A stretch of DNA of 64,000 bases, taken from the IMG/VR virus record IMGVR_UViG_3300037042_004723, positions 62,001-126,000 of that record. One strand, given 5' to 3'. Position numbers and translations under genes: made by a program. Below, in pieces: positions 46,040 to 55,434 of the stretch (within the stretch, counting starts at the first letter, position 1; each line of letters opens with the position of its first letter). This stretch comes from a virus. The notes under the pieces are model-generated. The model had not been told where the DNA came from and did not search any database. It worked only from the letters and a program-made list of their open reading frames with translations.

Positions 46040-48645
46040 TGGATATCGATAGGGAGTTCATCAGGGCCGTTATTCGCGGTGGCAAGCCAGCCGTCCTTGC
46101 GGCGATCGATAGGGATATCGACAAGGAATTCGCGGTCGGCAAGGACGGCAAAGAGAAGGGGTCCTATCTGGCCGGCGATGGCAAGAAGGCGTGGGCCTTC
46201 CTGCGGACTCACTTCGGAAATTACGACGAGGTTCCATCGGTCGAGGCAATCGAGAGCAGCACCGGCATAGATCTGTCCGGCTCGATGAGCGAGTCCTACC
46301 AGTTCTTCCTGGATGAGATTTTCAAACGTCGATTGTGGCAGCTGCAGCGTCACGGGACGAAAGACGTCAGCGAAAAGCTGGAGGCCAAGGACCCCAACGG
46401 CGCCGCCGAGATCTGGATTGAGATCAATCGCAAGATTCAAGAGGAGGCGCTTACCGTCCGCAAGGTTGAGTCCCTGCTGTCGCTGGGCAGGGGCGTCATC
46501 GCAGATTACAAGGACGCGAAGGCTGGTAAGCGAGGCATCCCGACGCCATGGGCGTCGATGGACAACCAGACACTTGGATGGTGGCCGGAAGATCTTATCT
46601 TGTTCGTTGGCCGCCTCGGCGTTGGCAAATGTCTAGAAACTAACAGCATTCTTCAAGATCCGATTACCGGTGTTCAGCGGACTATTGGCGAGGTATTCGA
46701 CGACCCAGGCGCATCCATGGTCATGACATGGAGCAAGGAAGGCGGAGTTCATTCGGCCCCGATCACGGCCAAGATTGACACGGGCCGCAAGGAGTGCCTG
46801 AAGTTTACGCTGGGCACGGGTAGGACGATTGAAGTCACGCCAGAGCATCCGTTTCTCACGCCTGATGGATGGAAGCGCGCGGATGAGATTGCCAAGACGG
46901 ACTCGGTTGCGTTGCCCATGAGCATGCCATTCCCGCTCGCCCCAGCGGCGATGGAGGATGCCGAAGTTGACATCCTTGCGGTGATGCTGGCTGACGGATG
47001 CGTGGTCAATGAGAATTGCGAGTTCACGAAGGGCGATCCGGAGGTTGTTAGAATCGTCAGCGAGGCTGCCTTGACCATGGGCGTCGAGGTGGTCGCAAGG
47101 CCTGCCGAGTATCAGTATGGCTTCAGGAGCGCGTTCGGCGATGGCGTGAATCGCGTGCGCGACCTCATGCGCGAGCATGGCGTTTGGGGCAAGAAGTCGA
47201 CTGAAAAGACGATTCCGGACGCTGTGTTCAAGCTTGGACGGGAGCAGCTTGCTAGGTTCCTGTCGCTGTTTTGGATGTGCGACGGATACGTGAGCACTGG
47301 CGGCCCTGAGATTGTGCTGGCGTCTGAGAAGATGCTGATGCAGGTTCAGAGTCTACTGCTTCGCTTTGGCATCCAGAGCCGAATCAGCAAGAAGCCATCT
47401 CGCTGCAATGGGAAGACGTTTCCGGCCTGGAGGCTTCGGGTCTATTCTTTCTGTCAGGATTCTTTCTTGAAGTCGTTTCCGCTGTGGGGTCATCGTCTTG
47501 ATAACCTTAAGCATATGGCGTCATTGAAGAAGAACTCAAATGTTGGGTTCCCGAAACTATCCAAGAGTCTTCGGAGTGAGATTGAAGAACTATCCCGGGC
47601 TCGGGCTGGCAGATGGAGTGGTGGGCTTCTCAAGGAGGTTGGAAATCGCCTCGGATGGAAGTCTAGGTTCATGACGAGGTCATTGTTCGGCAAGCATGAT
47701 TCCCTGCTGATCGATCGCTTTAAGGTTTTCTGTGAAGTCTATGGCTGTACTGAAAAGTACAGTTGGCTTTGGGGTTCAGGCATTTTCTGGGATCTCGTCT
47801 CATCCATCGAGAATGTTGGCGAAAAGAAGATCTACGATTTGACCGTAGACCCAACGAGCTGCTTCATTGCGAACGATATCGTTGTTCATAATACCTGGAC
47901 GCTGGTCATTTGCGCTCACAAGGCATGGAAGGCCGGTCACAAGGTCTTGGTGGTCTCGACGGAGATGAACAAGATGCAGATGGCGCGGCGGTTCTTTGCC
48001 CTCCATTTGCGGTTGCCATACGACGAGATTCGGCGCGGCAAGTTAGGCGAGTTCGTCGAGAACAAGTTCTTCCAGGGCGTCGAGGAGATCCTGAGCGACC
48101 AGGGCATCGATATCGTTGCCGGTGATTTCGATTATTCGATCGACAATATCGCTACAGTTATCGCAGATATTAAGCCGCAGTTGATGTGTCTCGACGGTCC
48201 GTATCTGATCAAGAACGTCGGCAAGGACAGGCACGAGAAGGTGTCGAACACGTTCGACGACTTCAAGAAAATCGGCAAGCGGACCGGCGTTGCCACGATT
48301 ACCAATCTCCAGTTTAACCGCTCGGCCAAGACTGGGCAGTCCCAGACCATCGCCGCCGACAACATCGGAATCACCGACGTCGCCGGTTGGAATGCCGATG
48401 CCGCATATGGTCTCAATCAGAGCGATGAGATGAGGGCGAACTGGCAGATGGGCATCAAGGGTCTCAAGATTCGCGAAGGCATGCCTGACGAGTTCCTGAT
48501 CAACTGGAACCACGCAGCCATGGACTTCTCTGAGATCGGCGGCAGCCCCCAGCCTTCGCCGGCTGGCGCTGCACCCAAGAACATGGGCGGCGGCGATAGC
48601 TCGTTTGCCATCGAAGAGGAAGGCTTTGACGATGTTCCATTCTGA
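46039..48645 (+). CDS. dnaB: DnaB-type replicative helicase with intein
   Basis: 868 codons: N-extein 197 residues, intein 421, C-extein 250. The extein junction is GRLGVGK / TWTLVICAHKAW, so the intein splits the Walker A motif. The C-extein has LVVSTEMNKMQMARRF and a hexameric-helicase pattern with FNRSAKTGQSQTI. The last residues EEEGFDDVPF copy the acidic tip of SSB proteins, unusual for a helicase, and suggest binding to SSB partners. The intein must splice for activity. It precedes the primase in the same operon. Confidence 0.9.
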   Translation: MDIDREFIRAVIRGGKPAVLAAIDRDIDKEFAVGKDGKEKGSYLAGDGKKAWAFLRTHFGNYDEVPSVEAIESSTGIDLSGSMSESYQFFLDEIFKRRLWQLQRHGTKDVSEKLEAKDPNGAAEIWIEINRKIQEEALTVRKVESLLSLGRGVIADYKDAKAGKRGIPTPWASMDNQTLGWWPEDLILFVGRLGVGKCLETNSILQDPITGVQRTIGEVFDDPGASMVMTWSKEGGVHSAPITAKIDTGRKECLKFTLGTGRTIEVTPEHPFLTPDGWKRADEIAKTDSVALPMSMPFPLAPAAMEDAEVDILAVMLADGCVVNENCEFTKGDPEVVRIVSEAALTMGVEVVARPAEYQYGFRSAFGDGVNRVRDLMREHGVWGKKSTEKTIPDAVFKLGREQLARFLSLFWMCDGYVSTGGPEIVLASEKMLMQVQSLLLRFGIQSRISKKPSRCNGKTFPAWRLRVYSFCQDSFLKSFPLWGHRLDNLKHMASLKKNSNVGFPKLSKSLRSEIEELSRARAGRWSGGLLKEVGNRLGWKSRFMTRSLFGKHDSLLIDRFKVFCEVYGCTEKYSWLWGSGIFWDLVSSIENVGEKKIYDLTVDPTSCFIANDIVVHNTWTLVICAHKAWKAGHKVLVVSTEMNKMQMARRFFALHLRLPYDEIRRGKLGEFVENKFFQGVEEILSDQGIDIVAGDFDYSIDNIATVIADIKPQLMCLDGPYLIKNVGKDRHEKVSNTFDDFKKIGKRTGVATITNLQFNRSAKTGQSQTIAADNIGITDVAGWNADAAYGLNQSDEMRANWQMGIKGLKIREGMPDEFLINWNHAAMDFSEIGGSPQPSPAGAAPKNMGGGDSSFAIEEEGFDDVPF
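46630..47892 (+). mobile_element. LAGLIDADG intein in the DnaB helicase gene
   Basis: Starts CLETNSIL (Cys1 splice residue) and ends IVVHN, followed by Thr. Internal blocks LAVMLADGCV and FLSLFWMCDGYV are the two LAGLIDADG motifs of a homing endonuclease. Insertion is immediately after the catalytic Lys of Walker A, a common intein site in DnaB proteins. Confidence 0.92.
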
Positions 48646-48901
48646 GCACGCCCAGCGCATGTGCCCTCGTTGCGATGGCGTGGTAACGGCCAAGTCCGCA
48701 TTTGCCGTCCACATATGGGCAGATGGTGGGCGACTTATTTACGATGTAGTTTCGACGAAAAACAACCACCATGGCGGGGTGCTGATGCATATGTCAGCGG
48801 ACCGAGAGTGCAAGGTCGTGGTTTCCGGTTATCTTAGCAAAATGCTTAGAAAGCTAGAGCTTACGATTGATTGCGATACCTCCGCCCTGGACGCCTTCTA
48901 G
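48632..48901 (+). CDS. zinc-ribbon protein
   Basis: 89 residues: MCPRCDGVV near the start and a possible further ligand set (HMSADRECKVV). It overlaps the helicase stop by 14 nt. Function unknown. Confidence 0.65.
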   Translation: MFHSEHAQRMCPRCDGVVTAKSAFAVHIWADGGRLIYDVVSTKNNHHGGVLMHMSADRECKVVVSGYLSKMLRKLELTIDCDTSALDAF

Positions 48902-48905
48902 TTCC

Positions 48906-48934
48906 TTGACAATTCCGTTGTTACCTATTAGATT
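48906..48934 (+). promoter_or_regulatory. promoter of gene 48988
   Basis: TTGACA (48906-48911) followed by AT, 17-bp spacer, TAGATT (48929-48934); then about 53 nt to the ATG with AAGAGG. This is a leadered use of the same promoter type. Confidence 0.65.
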
Positions 48935-48987
48935 TGATTTGTAAATGGCGCTATACTTGGCGCTGGTTCAAGGCGAAGAGGTACAAC

Positions 48988-49542
48988 ATGGTGTCCAAGC
49001 GAGTTCAGGAAGTGGTTGATCGGTTTGTTGTGGAGTTGATTGCCGTTGCCAAGGTGGACGCGGCTGAGGAGATCAGCAATCGGCTGCGCGGTGTCTTCGG
49101 TGGTGAGGCTCCGGCGCGCGAGGTGTCTCCGGCCAAGGACAGGAAGACGACGAAGGGCTATAAGGTTACCAGGCCGTGTCCGATCGAGGGGTGCGGCGAG
49201 ATTGCGGTGTCCCGTTTCGGGATGGTCTGCAAGGGGCATAGCGAGACGCTGTCCCGTGAGGAAGTCTTGGTTGCGCGTGACAACGCCAAGAAGCCTGGCG
49301 GTGTTTGGGCTGCGGCGGATGATCCTGTCCCGGTCAAGACCCGAAGGACCACGAAGGGTTACACAGTGCTCAGGCCATGCCCGATTGCTGGATGCCAGGA
49401 GAATGCGGCACCCCGCTTCGGAATGGTCTGCAAGGCGCATGGCGCTGCGCTCTCCAGGGAGGAGATCTTGGTCGCCAGGGACAATGCTGTGAAGCCTGGC
49501 GGCATCTGGTTCGGCCTGAAGGCAAGCAAGAAGGTCGCGTAG
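48988..49542 (+). CDS. protein with two tandem zinc repeats
   Basis: 184 residues from ATG 48988. An N-terminal helix domain is followed by two near-identical units of about 55 residues (TTKGY-x-V...RPCPI-x-GC...RFGMVCK-x-H...LSREE-x-LVARDNA-x-KPGG-x-W). Each unit has C-x4-C...C-x2-H. The duplication suggests recognition of a repeated DNA or RNA target. Confidence 0.8.
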   Translation: MVSKRVQEVVDRFVVELIAVAKVDAAEEISNRLRGVFGGEAPAREVSPAKDRKTTKGYKVTRPCPIEGCGEIAVSRFGMVCKGHSETLSREEVLVARDNAKKPGGVWAAADDPVPVKTRRTTKGYTVLRPCPIAGCQENAAPRFGMVCKAHGAALSREEILVARDNAVKPGGIWFGLKASKKVA

Positions 49543-49576
49543 GAAGCTTCAGTGGTGGCTGTGCTATTCTGCCTGC

Positions 49577-50017
49577 ATGCCAAGCTGGCAAGACATTCCC
49601 GCACTGGTTCGTCATTCAACCTTGGCGATTTACGGTAAGTCGACTGGTGGCGGCGCCGATGGATTCATCAAGGCGCTTCGTATTTCCAGAGATACGCTTG
49701 CCAAGCAGGGGTATCTCTATAACGGCGAGGGGCTCGCCGTTCTTCAGGACATCCAGCTGACCGGCAAGGGATGGCTTCGCAATCGGAGGCACGATGCCGA
49801 AGGCAGGTCGGGAGATGCGAAAGATCGCCAATTTGCTCAGCTATGGAAGCTAATCGAGTCAAAGCTGGCCGACCTGGACGGCCCCAGCGGCAAGAAGTCG
49901 GAGGCGCCCAAGAACTCCGAGGAGGCAGCCGCTCGCGAAAAGATGGTCGGAACCAAGCCGTTAGAGAAGGGAAAATTTGACGATAGCGCCGGCCCCGTCT
50001 ACCCTCCGCCCAAGTAG
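49577..50017 (+). CDS. unknown protein
   Basis: 146 residues. Residues 20-90 are basic (GADGFIKALRISRDTLAKQGYL...GWLRNRRHDAEGR); the C-terminal third is a disordered Lys/Glu/Pro tail. Possibly a DNA-binding factor by charge and by position between helicase and primase. Confidence 0.65.
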   Translation: MPSWQDIPALVRHSTLAIYGKSTGGGADGFIKALRISRDTLAKQGYLYNGEGLAVLQDIQLTGKGWLRNRRHDAEGRSGDAKDRQFAQLWKLIESKLADLDGPSGKKSEAPKNSEEAAAREKMVGTKPLEKGKFDDSAGPVYPPPK

Positions 50018-50033
50018 CTTCCGCTACTGAGCG

Positions 50034-51110
50034 ATGAAGATCGAACATATCGAGAAGCTCCTGAATATGCTCGGGTGCGATAAGGTTAGATTAGCTGGTC
50101 CCAAAATTCGCAGCACATGTCCACTCGCGCCCTGGAAGCATGGCGGCGGCGTTGACAAGAACCCATCGCTGGCCGTCTACGTCTCTGACGATGACACTGG
50201 TGGGGTTAATTGCATGAGCGGTGGGTGTAATTTTAAGGGTAGCCTCACTGAGTTGATCTACAAGTTGCAGTACCTCTCGAAGAGGGACCTGTCGGCTCAT
50301 CTCGCGTTCGTGTCTGAGCGCAGTGTGGTTAACCTGGATAAGCGCATGTCTCGTATCGATGCGAAGGCTGGGCATTACGCCATGCCGTCGGAGACGCGAG
50401 AGCCTGCGGTGGTTCTCGGCGGCAAGGATTATTCAGATCCATTGATCCGAGCATCCATGAGCGCCGCGCTGCCGGAATCTGCCGTTGAGATGATGGAGAA
50501 GATGCGGTCCTGGATCGACCAGGAGGCTGCAGCCTATCTTCATGGCCCTGATCGCAGGCTCACGGACGAAACCATCAATAAGTGGAAAATCGGGTGGCAC
50601 CCGCAGGCGAGGCGCGTGTCGCTGCCGCAGTTCGACAGGTTAGGCAGGCTCGTTAATCTCTCGGGGAGGCACGTTCCGTATTGGCCGAAGTGCTTGCCGC
50701 CATCAGACCGGGAGGCCAAGGCGCCCAAGTGGATGCACTCGAACGGGTTCGACCGAGAGATGTTCTTGTTTGGAGAGGACTGGTTCGAGGTTTCCGATAG
50801 CGGGCGCGGAACCGTGTTCCTCGTGGAGGGCGGTTTCGACGTTGTTTACCTGGATCAGTGCGGGCTGAAGAATGTTGCCGGCATCAACGGATCTCACATC
50901 AACAAGACCCAGGTGGACAAGATTCTGAAGTGGTTCGACTCGGTCGTTATCTTGATGGACGGGGATCAGGCTGGAATCGAGGCGGCTCATCGGATCGAGT
51001 CGATGCTGTCTCGAAGGATCCACACGATAACGCACATGATTCCTGACGGGAGAGATCCAAATCAGATGGAAGTAGAGGAGGTTGAGGATCTCAAGACGAG
51101 GTTCCGCTGA
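50034..51110 (+). CDS. DnaG-type primase (CHC2 zinc and TOPRIM)
   Basis: 358 residues. Residues 29-66 form a CHC2-like zinc domain (CPLAPWKHGG...NCMSGGCNFKG). The TOPRIM domain has VFLVEGGFDVVYL (catalytic Glu, about residue 264) and VILMDGDQAG (DxD, about residue 306). It would make RNA primers for the DnaB helicase encoded upstream. Shorter than bacterial DnaG and lacks the C-terminal helicase-binding domain. Confidence 0.9.
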   Translation: MKIEHIEKLLNMLGCDKVRLAGPKIRSTCPLAPWKHGGGVDKNPSLAVYVSDDDTGGVNCMSGGCNFKGSLTELIYKLQYLSKRDLSAHLAFVSERSVVNLDKRMSRIDAKAGHYAMPSETREPAVVLGGKDYSDPLIRASMSAALPESAVEMMEKMRSWIDQEAAAYLHGPDRRLTDETINKWKIGWHPQARRVSLPQFDRLGRLVNLSGRHVPYWPKCLPPSDREAKAPKWMHSNGFDREMFLFGEDWFEVSDSGRGTVFLVEGGFDVVYLDQCGLKNVAGINGSHINKTQVDKILKWFDSVVILMDGDQAGIEAAHRIESMLSRRIHTITHMIPDGRDPNQMEVEEVEDLKTRFR

Positions 51111-51217
51111 TGGACGCTGCCGGGATCTTGGACGACATCCGTTGACTATGTCAGACCCCCCTGGTAGTGCTGACGGGTCGCCGAGAATGGCGTCGCAAGG
51201 TACCGACAAGGTCCAAC

Positions 51218-51770
51218 ATGAGCAAGTCACCGGAACAGCTTGGCGAGTACGCCGCAGGTCTCTTCGATGGAGAGGGATCCTTTGTGGCGTTCTGGCAGAA
51301 GAATAGCGCCGGTCGTCCAGGCAACGCGCTTGCGTGCTCGATCAGCTTGCACATGAGACTGGACGACGAGCCAGTGGCGAAGGCTGTGATGGATCGGAGC
51401 CGTAGGCTCAAGATCTGAAACGAGAGCGCGCTCGGCAAATCGCGCCCCGTGTGTGATCTTTACCGTGCGCAGGATCGCGGAGTTGCACGATGTCGTTATT
51501 CAATTTTTTAGACAATTCAAGCTTCTCGGTAAGAAGCAATACGACTTTGAGGTTTGGTCGGAGATCGTGGAGGCTGGGTTTCATAAAAGCAAACGATGGG
51601 ATCCAGAGGCCAAAGAGAGAACCTCCAATTTGATAGATTTGCTGCAGTCTTCGCGGAAATATGGATTCTTTTCTGAGGCGATAGCGCCTCGGATTATGCG
51701 CACCACACATCGTGGATGTGCAAATGGGCAGAATGGCCCAGCATTAGTCCTAGTAGGACGAGGAGAGTAG
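51218..51770 (+). pseudogene. decayed LAGLIDADG homing endonuclease
   Basis: QLGEYAAGLFDGEGSFV (start 51218) is a LAGLIDADG block. The frame stops at 51418; a second frame from about 51453 continues with FTVRRIAELHDVVIQFF and LLGKKQYDFEVWSEIVE, typical of the second half of the same family. A stop and a frameshift separate the halves, so it is probably inactive unless recoded. Confidence 0.7.
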
Positions 51771-51772
51771 TC

Positions 51773-52564
51773 ATGGGAAATAATCGTTCGTGGTACGAGA
51801 CCGGATACGAGGGCGCGGAGAAAGAGGGCGAGAAGAAGGCGCTAGGATATCCGCCTGATCGCCTCTGGCAGCGCGCCGGATCAAGCAAGGAGATCATCTT
51901 CATCGGAGATGACCCCTTTTGCATCCGCGAGCACCAGTGGCGCGATACGAGCGACCACTGGCACTACGCCACCTGCACGTCGAAGATTCACGATGCTGGC
52001 TGCGGCGCCTGTGGCGCTCCCGGCGTCGGTCGCGCCGACTACGTCGGGCACTATACGATCGTCGATGTGACTGGGTACACGACGAAGGAAGGCGTCGAGA
52101 ACAAGAATCGGTTGATCTTGCTCCCGGCCAAGACGAAGGTTTTGAACAAGTTCAAGATGAAGAAGGAGAATCGCGGATCTCTCCTTGGTCAGCTTTGGAC
52201 TCTTGCCAGGGCAGATTCGAACGCTCCGAATACTGGCGATGATCTCGATCATGTTCGCGAGATCAAGTTGGAGGCCCTTCTGGGCGCTGTCACCTACAAG
52301 GGCAAGCCTTTGAAGGAGATGATCGAGCGAGCCAACGGTAGCGGTGGGGATGCTGAGAAGACCAGGAAGTATCTGGCGTATCACTTCCAGATCCCGGCGA
52401 CCGGTCCAATTCCGATGAAGGTTCCGCAGTTCCACTACCCGGAGCTGATGGCGCCGCTGGACTACGGCGTTCTCAAGTCGATGGTGGCTGATGCGCAGCC
52501 CTTCAACAAGGATGGCGCCAGCAGCAAGAGCAAGAGCACGGCCGACGACGACGTGCCCTTTTGA
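51773..52564 (+). CDS. single-stranded DNA-binding protein (gp32-like, acidic tip)
   Basis: 263 residues from ATG 51773. The C-terminus STADDDVPF is the SSB tail that docks partner proteins. CTSKIHDAGCGACG (about residues 70-83) suggests a zinc site as in T4 gp32. The body fits an OB-type core (GHYTIVDVTGYTTKEG). Placed between primase and helicase-like genes, it should coat ssDNA at the fork. Confidence 0.75.
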   Translation: MGNNRSWYETGYEGAEKEGEKKALGYPPDRLWQRAGSSKEIIFIGDDPFCIREHQWRDTSDHWHYATCTSKIHDAGCGACGAPGVGRADYVGHYTIVDVTGYTTKEGVENKNRLILLPAKTKVLNKFKMKKENRGSLLGQLWTLARADSNAPNTGDDLDHVREIKLEALLGAVTYKGKPLKEMIERANGSGGDAEKTRKYLAYHFQIPATGPIPMKVPQFHYPELMAPLDYGVLKSMVADAQPFNKDGASSKSKSTADDDVPF

Positions 52565-52573
52565 GATAAGCAA

Positions 52574-53011
52574 TTGGAATTACTGCGGGATTATATCCGC
52601 GACAGATCGATTCCAATTCCATTTGTAGGCTGCTGGCTGTGGCTTCTTTCATTTGGAAGTCACGGCTACGGCAATGCTACGACAAAATGGAGACGGGTCG
52701 AGGTTGCGCATCGGGCGTCATTTATGGCGTTCAAGGGAGATATTCCTGCGGGGATGCTTGTGCAGCATAGCTGCGACAACAAATGGTGCGTTAATCCAGA
52801 CCATCTGAGCCTTGGCACCGATGCGACAAATGCATGGGACAAGCAGATCAAGGCCAGATCGGCACATCATAAATTAACCGACGCCGACGTTATCGCAATC
52901 AAGTGCGCAATCAAGTCCGGATCTCCACTGAGGGCTATCGCAAGAGCCAATGGCATCAGCCAAAAATTGGTTCAGAAAATCGCCAACGGGGAGATTTGGC
53001 AGCACGTTTAA
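52574..53011 (+). CDS. HNH homing endonuclease
   Basis: 145 residues from TTG 52574. GCWLW...HGYG...VAHRASF...HSCDNKWCVNPDHLSLGTDATNAWDK is the HNH_3 layout of free-standing phage homing endonucleases (H/N/H ligands in AHR, HSCDN and NPDH). The C-terminal helix-turn-helix ADVIAIKCAIKSG...AIARANGIS recalls NUMOD-type DNA-recognition segments. A selfish insertion between SSB and the SF2 gene. Confidence 0.88.
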   Translation: MELLRDYIRDRSIPIPFVGCWLWLLSFGSHGYGNATTKWRRVEVAHRASFMAFKGDIPAGMLVQHSCDNKWCVNPDHLSLGTDATNAWDKQIKARSAHHKLTDADVIAIKCAIKSGSPLRAIARANGISQKLVQKIANGEIWQHV

Positions 53012-53024
53012 GGCTGGGGAACTG

Positions 53025-54446
53025 ATGAAGATTGATGTCGATGGGTGGTCATGGATAAGTCTTGATGATCTAGGTGAGGTCAACGCGAGCATTCTTCGCA
53101 GGAAGTTGACGCTTGTTGATTCGATCAAGAAGTCACCCATCACCCATCGCGCATACCAGGAGAAGGACGGGCTGCTGGGGATCCCCCGGGCATTCCTGAG
53201 AACCTCAGTCACGAACAAGCACGATATGTCGTTCTCGGCGTCGAGCGGTTTTCCGTGGCCTGAGAGGATCAAGGCAGACCCGGCCGATCCATGGGCGGCA
53301 GCTCAAGACGGTGACGTCGACGAGCTTGTCTTGGTTGATGCGTTCACCGGTGCCAAGTCGGAGGATTTCTTCTCCAAGGATCAAAAGACTGGCATCGGCG
53401 AGATACTGAAGGCCCTTGGTGGAGATCGGGTCGGGGATGGCATGGCCATCTTTTCGTCGGAGCAGGCCGGGGCTAAGGTCTGCCTGTCCTTGATCAGGAC
53501 TCTCAGGGTGCGGACGTTGGTGTTGGTGCCGCCTGGAGCGTCGTTGGCCATGTGGCGCACGGTGATTGGAAGATACCTTCCAGACGCCAGGCTTGGCACC
53601 ATACGTCGTGGGGAGCGCGACGTGGTTGATGCTCACGTGACGCTGAGTACCCTTGAAGACATCAAGGATTTTCTGTCGCAGGGCAGGGTGGCGCCGAACG
53701 AATTTGGATTCGTGATCTGCCATCAAATAGACAAGATGGATCCCATGGCATGGGCCAGGGTTGTGCCTTTCCTTTCGGCAGCTAAGCGGCTGGGATTGGT
53801 CAGCCCAGGGGCGTCCTTCACTACCGGGCTCTCTAGGGTATATCGGTACCATCTGGGCGAGCCGGTGTTTTGCGCGGACCCTGATTACGATCTGCCCAAG
53901 ATCCGCAGGGTGTGGTCCAGCTGGAAAATCAGCAATTGGGTCAGGGTGAATCCTCAGTTCGTGTCTAAGGAAAACCTGCTTGATCACATGTGTTCGAGCA
54001 CGACGTACAACCAACACGTCGTCGAGCAGGTCGTCCTGGCTATGGCAGCCGACAGGAAGATTGTCGTGGTGAGCGATCGGGTGCCCCACCTCAGGACCCT
54101 GAAGCTTCAGATCGAGACAGAGTGGGCCGGCAACAGCAGGGTCGTCGACTTCGCTGTTGATGGCATGACTTCGGATGATTTGACGGTTGCCATAGGTGCA
54201 GACGTTATCTTGACAACGTTTTCGTTTGTCAAATCTTTGCCAGAGATCGAGACCGTTGACACGGTCGTGCTGGCTACCCCAGTGAGGGATCCGGGGGCCG
54301 CCGCAAGGGTCTGTTTATCCAAGTGTCCGTCCAAGAAGCCCCCTGTTATCGTAGACATGAGATGCGACGCAATCCCTGTTTGCAGGGACTACGGTAAGTC
54401 CAGGGACTCCTTATATCATTCATCATTTGGAGCAGATAGCGGTTAG
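53025..54446 (+). CDS. degenerate SF2 helicase-like protein
   Basis: 473 residues. The order is that of a UvsW-like SF2 protein: region Q/I near SSEQAGAKVCLSLIRTLRVRTLVLVPPG, motif II strand FVICHQIDKMDP, a GLVSPGASFTTG motif III-like turn, a second lobe with DRKIVVVSDRVPHLRTL and a ILTTFSFVKSLP strand. The P-loop GKT and the DEAD box are missing, so ATPase activity is unlikely. It may be a structural clamp or DNA-binding relic. Confidence 0.65.
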   Translation: MKIDVDGWSWISLDDLGEVNASILRRKLTLVDSIKKSPITHRAYQEKDGLLGIPRAFLRTSVTNKHDMSFSASSGFPWPERIKADPADPWAAAQDGDVDELVLVDAFTGAKSEDFFSKDQKTGIGEILKALGGDRVGDGMAIFSSEQAGAKVCLSLIRTLRVRTLVLVPPGASLAMWRTVIGRYLPDARLGTIRRGERDVVDAHVTLSTLEDIKDFLSQGRVAPNEFGFVICHQIDKMDPMAWARVVPFLSAAKRLGLVSPGASFTTGLSRVYRYHLGEPVFCADPDYDLPKIRRVWSSWKISNWVRVNPQFVSKENLLDHMCSSTTYNQHVVEQVVLAMAADRKIVVVSDRVPHLRTLKLQIETEWAGNSRVVDFAVDGMTSDDLTVAIGADVILTTFSFVKSLPEIETVDTVVLATPVRDPGAAARVCLSKCPSKKPPVIVDMRCDAIPVCRDYGKSRDSLYHSSFGADSG

Positions 54447-54453
54447 CAACTGA

Positions 54454-54482
54454 TTGACAGTGGAGGATCTATTAGGTAGTTT
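54454..54482 (+). promoter_or_regulatory. promoter of gene 54507
   Basis: TTGACA (54454-54459), 17-bp spacer, TAGTTT (54477-54482), then GGGGGAG before ATG 54507. Confidence 0.65.
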
Positions 54483-54506
54483 GATGACGATTTGATGGGG
54501 GAGCAG

Positions 54507-55112
54507 ATGAGCGAAAATGAAAAGGTGACTAGCGGCCGACGTAACGGGAAGGCCGCCAAGCCACCGTCAGTCGCTGCTCCTGCTGTTGATCCGGCCGTGG
54601 AGCCAGAGTGGACGTACCGTGGATGGTACGAGAAGAACAAGGCAGCGCTTTCCCAGCGAAGGAAAGATCGATACCACAAAGATCAAGAGTATCGAGGCAA
54701 GGTCCTTGAACAGAACAAGGACTATCGAGCGAAGAAGTCTCAGGAGAAGCCAGCTCAACCCAAGGTTAAGGTTAGGACTCCAAAGCATCGCAAGCCAGTC
54801 AGCCTGAAGGTGAAGATTGGCGGTCAGATGCAGGAGGTCAACATGGTTCATGTTGGAGCCTTTGCCAGGGCGATAGGTCGCAGCGTGCCTACGATCCACC
54901 AGTGGGAGCGCGTCGGTTTACTCCCACGGACGCCCTTCATGTTGGAGGGCAAGAACAAACAAGAGCGCCTCTACACAGCCGAGATGATTGGGGTGGTTCG
55001 CACCGTATTGAGCACCAGAGGTGCGACCATCTCAGCGTCCGATAGCAGGTTTCGTCAGGAGATTACCGAAGGATGGAATTCCGTCGGCGTATCTATCGGA
55101 GATGAAAGATGA
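54507..55112 (+). CDS. MerR-like HTH protein
   Basis: 201 residues from ATG 54507. A basic disordered N-terminal half (RRKDRYHKDQEYRGKVLEQNKD) is followed by a MerR-type domain: VGAFARAIGRSVPTIHQWE...GLLPRTPF and RLYTAEMIGVVRTVL. It could regulate the recombination genes that follow; the next gene overlaps by ATGA. Confidence 0.75.
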   Translation: MSENEKVTSGRRNGKAAKPPSVAAPAVDPAVEPEWTYRGWYEKNKAALSQRRKDRYHKDQEYRGKVLEQNKDYRAKKSQEKPAQPKVKVRTPKHRKPVSLKVKIGGQMQEVNMVHVGAFARAIGRSVPTIHQWERVGLLPRTPFMLEGKNKQERLYTAEMIGVVRTVLSTRGATISASDSRFRQEITEGWNSVGVSIGDER

Positions 55113-55426
55113 AAGCGAAGAATTCTGTCGTTTATGTCACCAGGACAGTCGGGCCAAATCGTGGCCCCACGACTGGGAGCGAAGCTGAAGACGTTATCGC
55201 AGTCCACAAGTTCGAGACTGAGCCTGCAAGGGTGACGGTGGACTATGCGCTGACGATCAATCTTGGGAATTTTGAGTCGGCCAAGATTGGCGTTTCCGTG
55301 AGCGTGCCTTGCTATGCGGAGGAGCTTGACCAGGCTTATGAATTTGCCCAGGCATGGGCAGAGGAACGGCTGACGCGCGAGCGGGACATGATCACGGCTG
55401 GCCGCGTTGGGCAGTCTTCACTCTAG
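55109..55426 (+). CDS. unknown protein
   Basis: 105 residues: a beta-rich core (ARVTVDYALTINLGNFESAKIGVSVSV) and C-terminal helix (EELDQAYEFAQAWAEERL). Similar small proteins accompany recA in phages, but I cannot name a family. Confidence 0.7.
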   Translation: MKAKNSVVYVTRTVGPNRGPTTGSEAEDVIAVHKFETEPARVTVDYALTINLGNFESAKIGVSVSVPCYAEELDQAYEFAQAWAEERLTRERDMITAGRVGQSSL

Positions 55427-55434
55427 GAATATTC

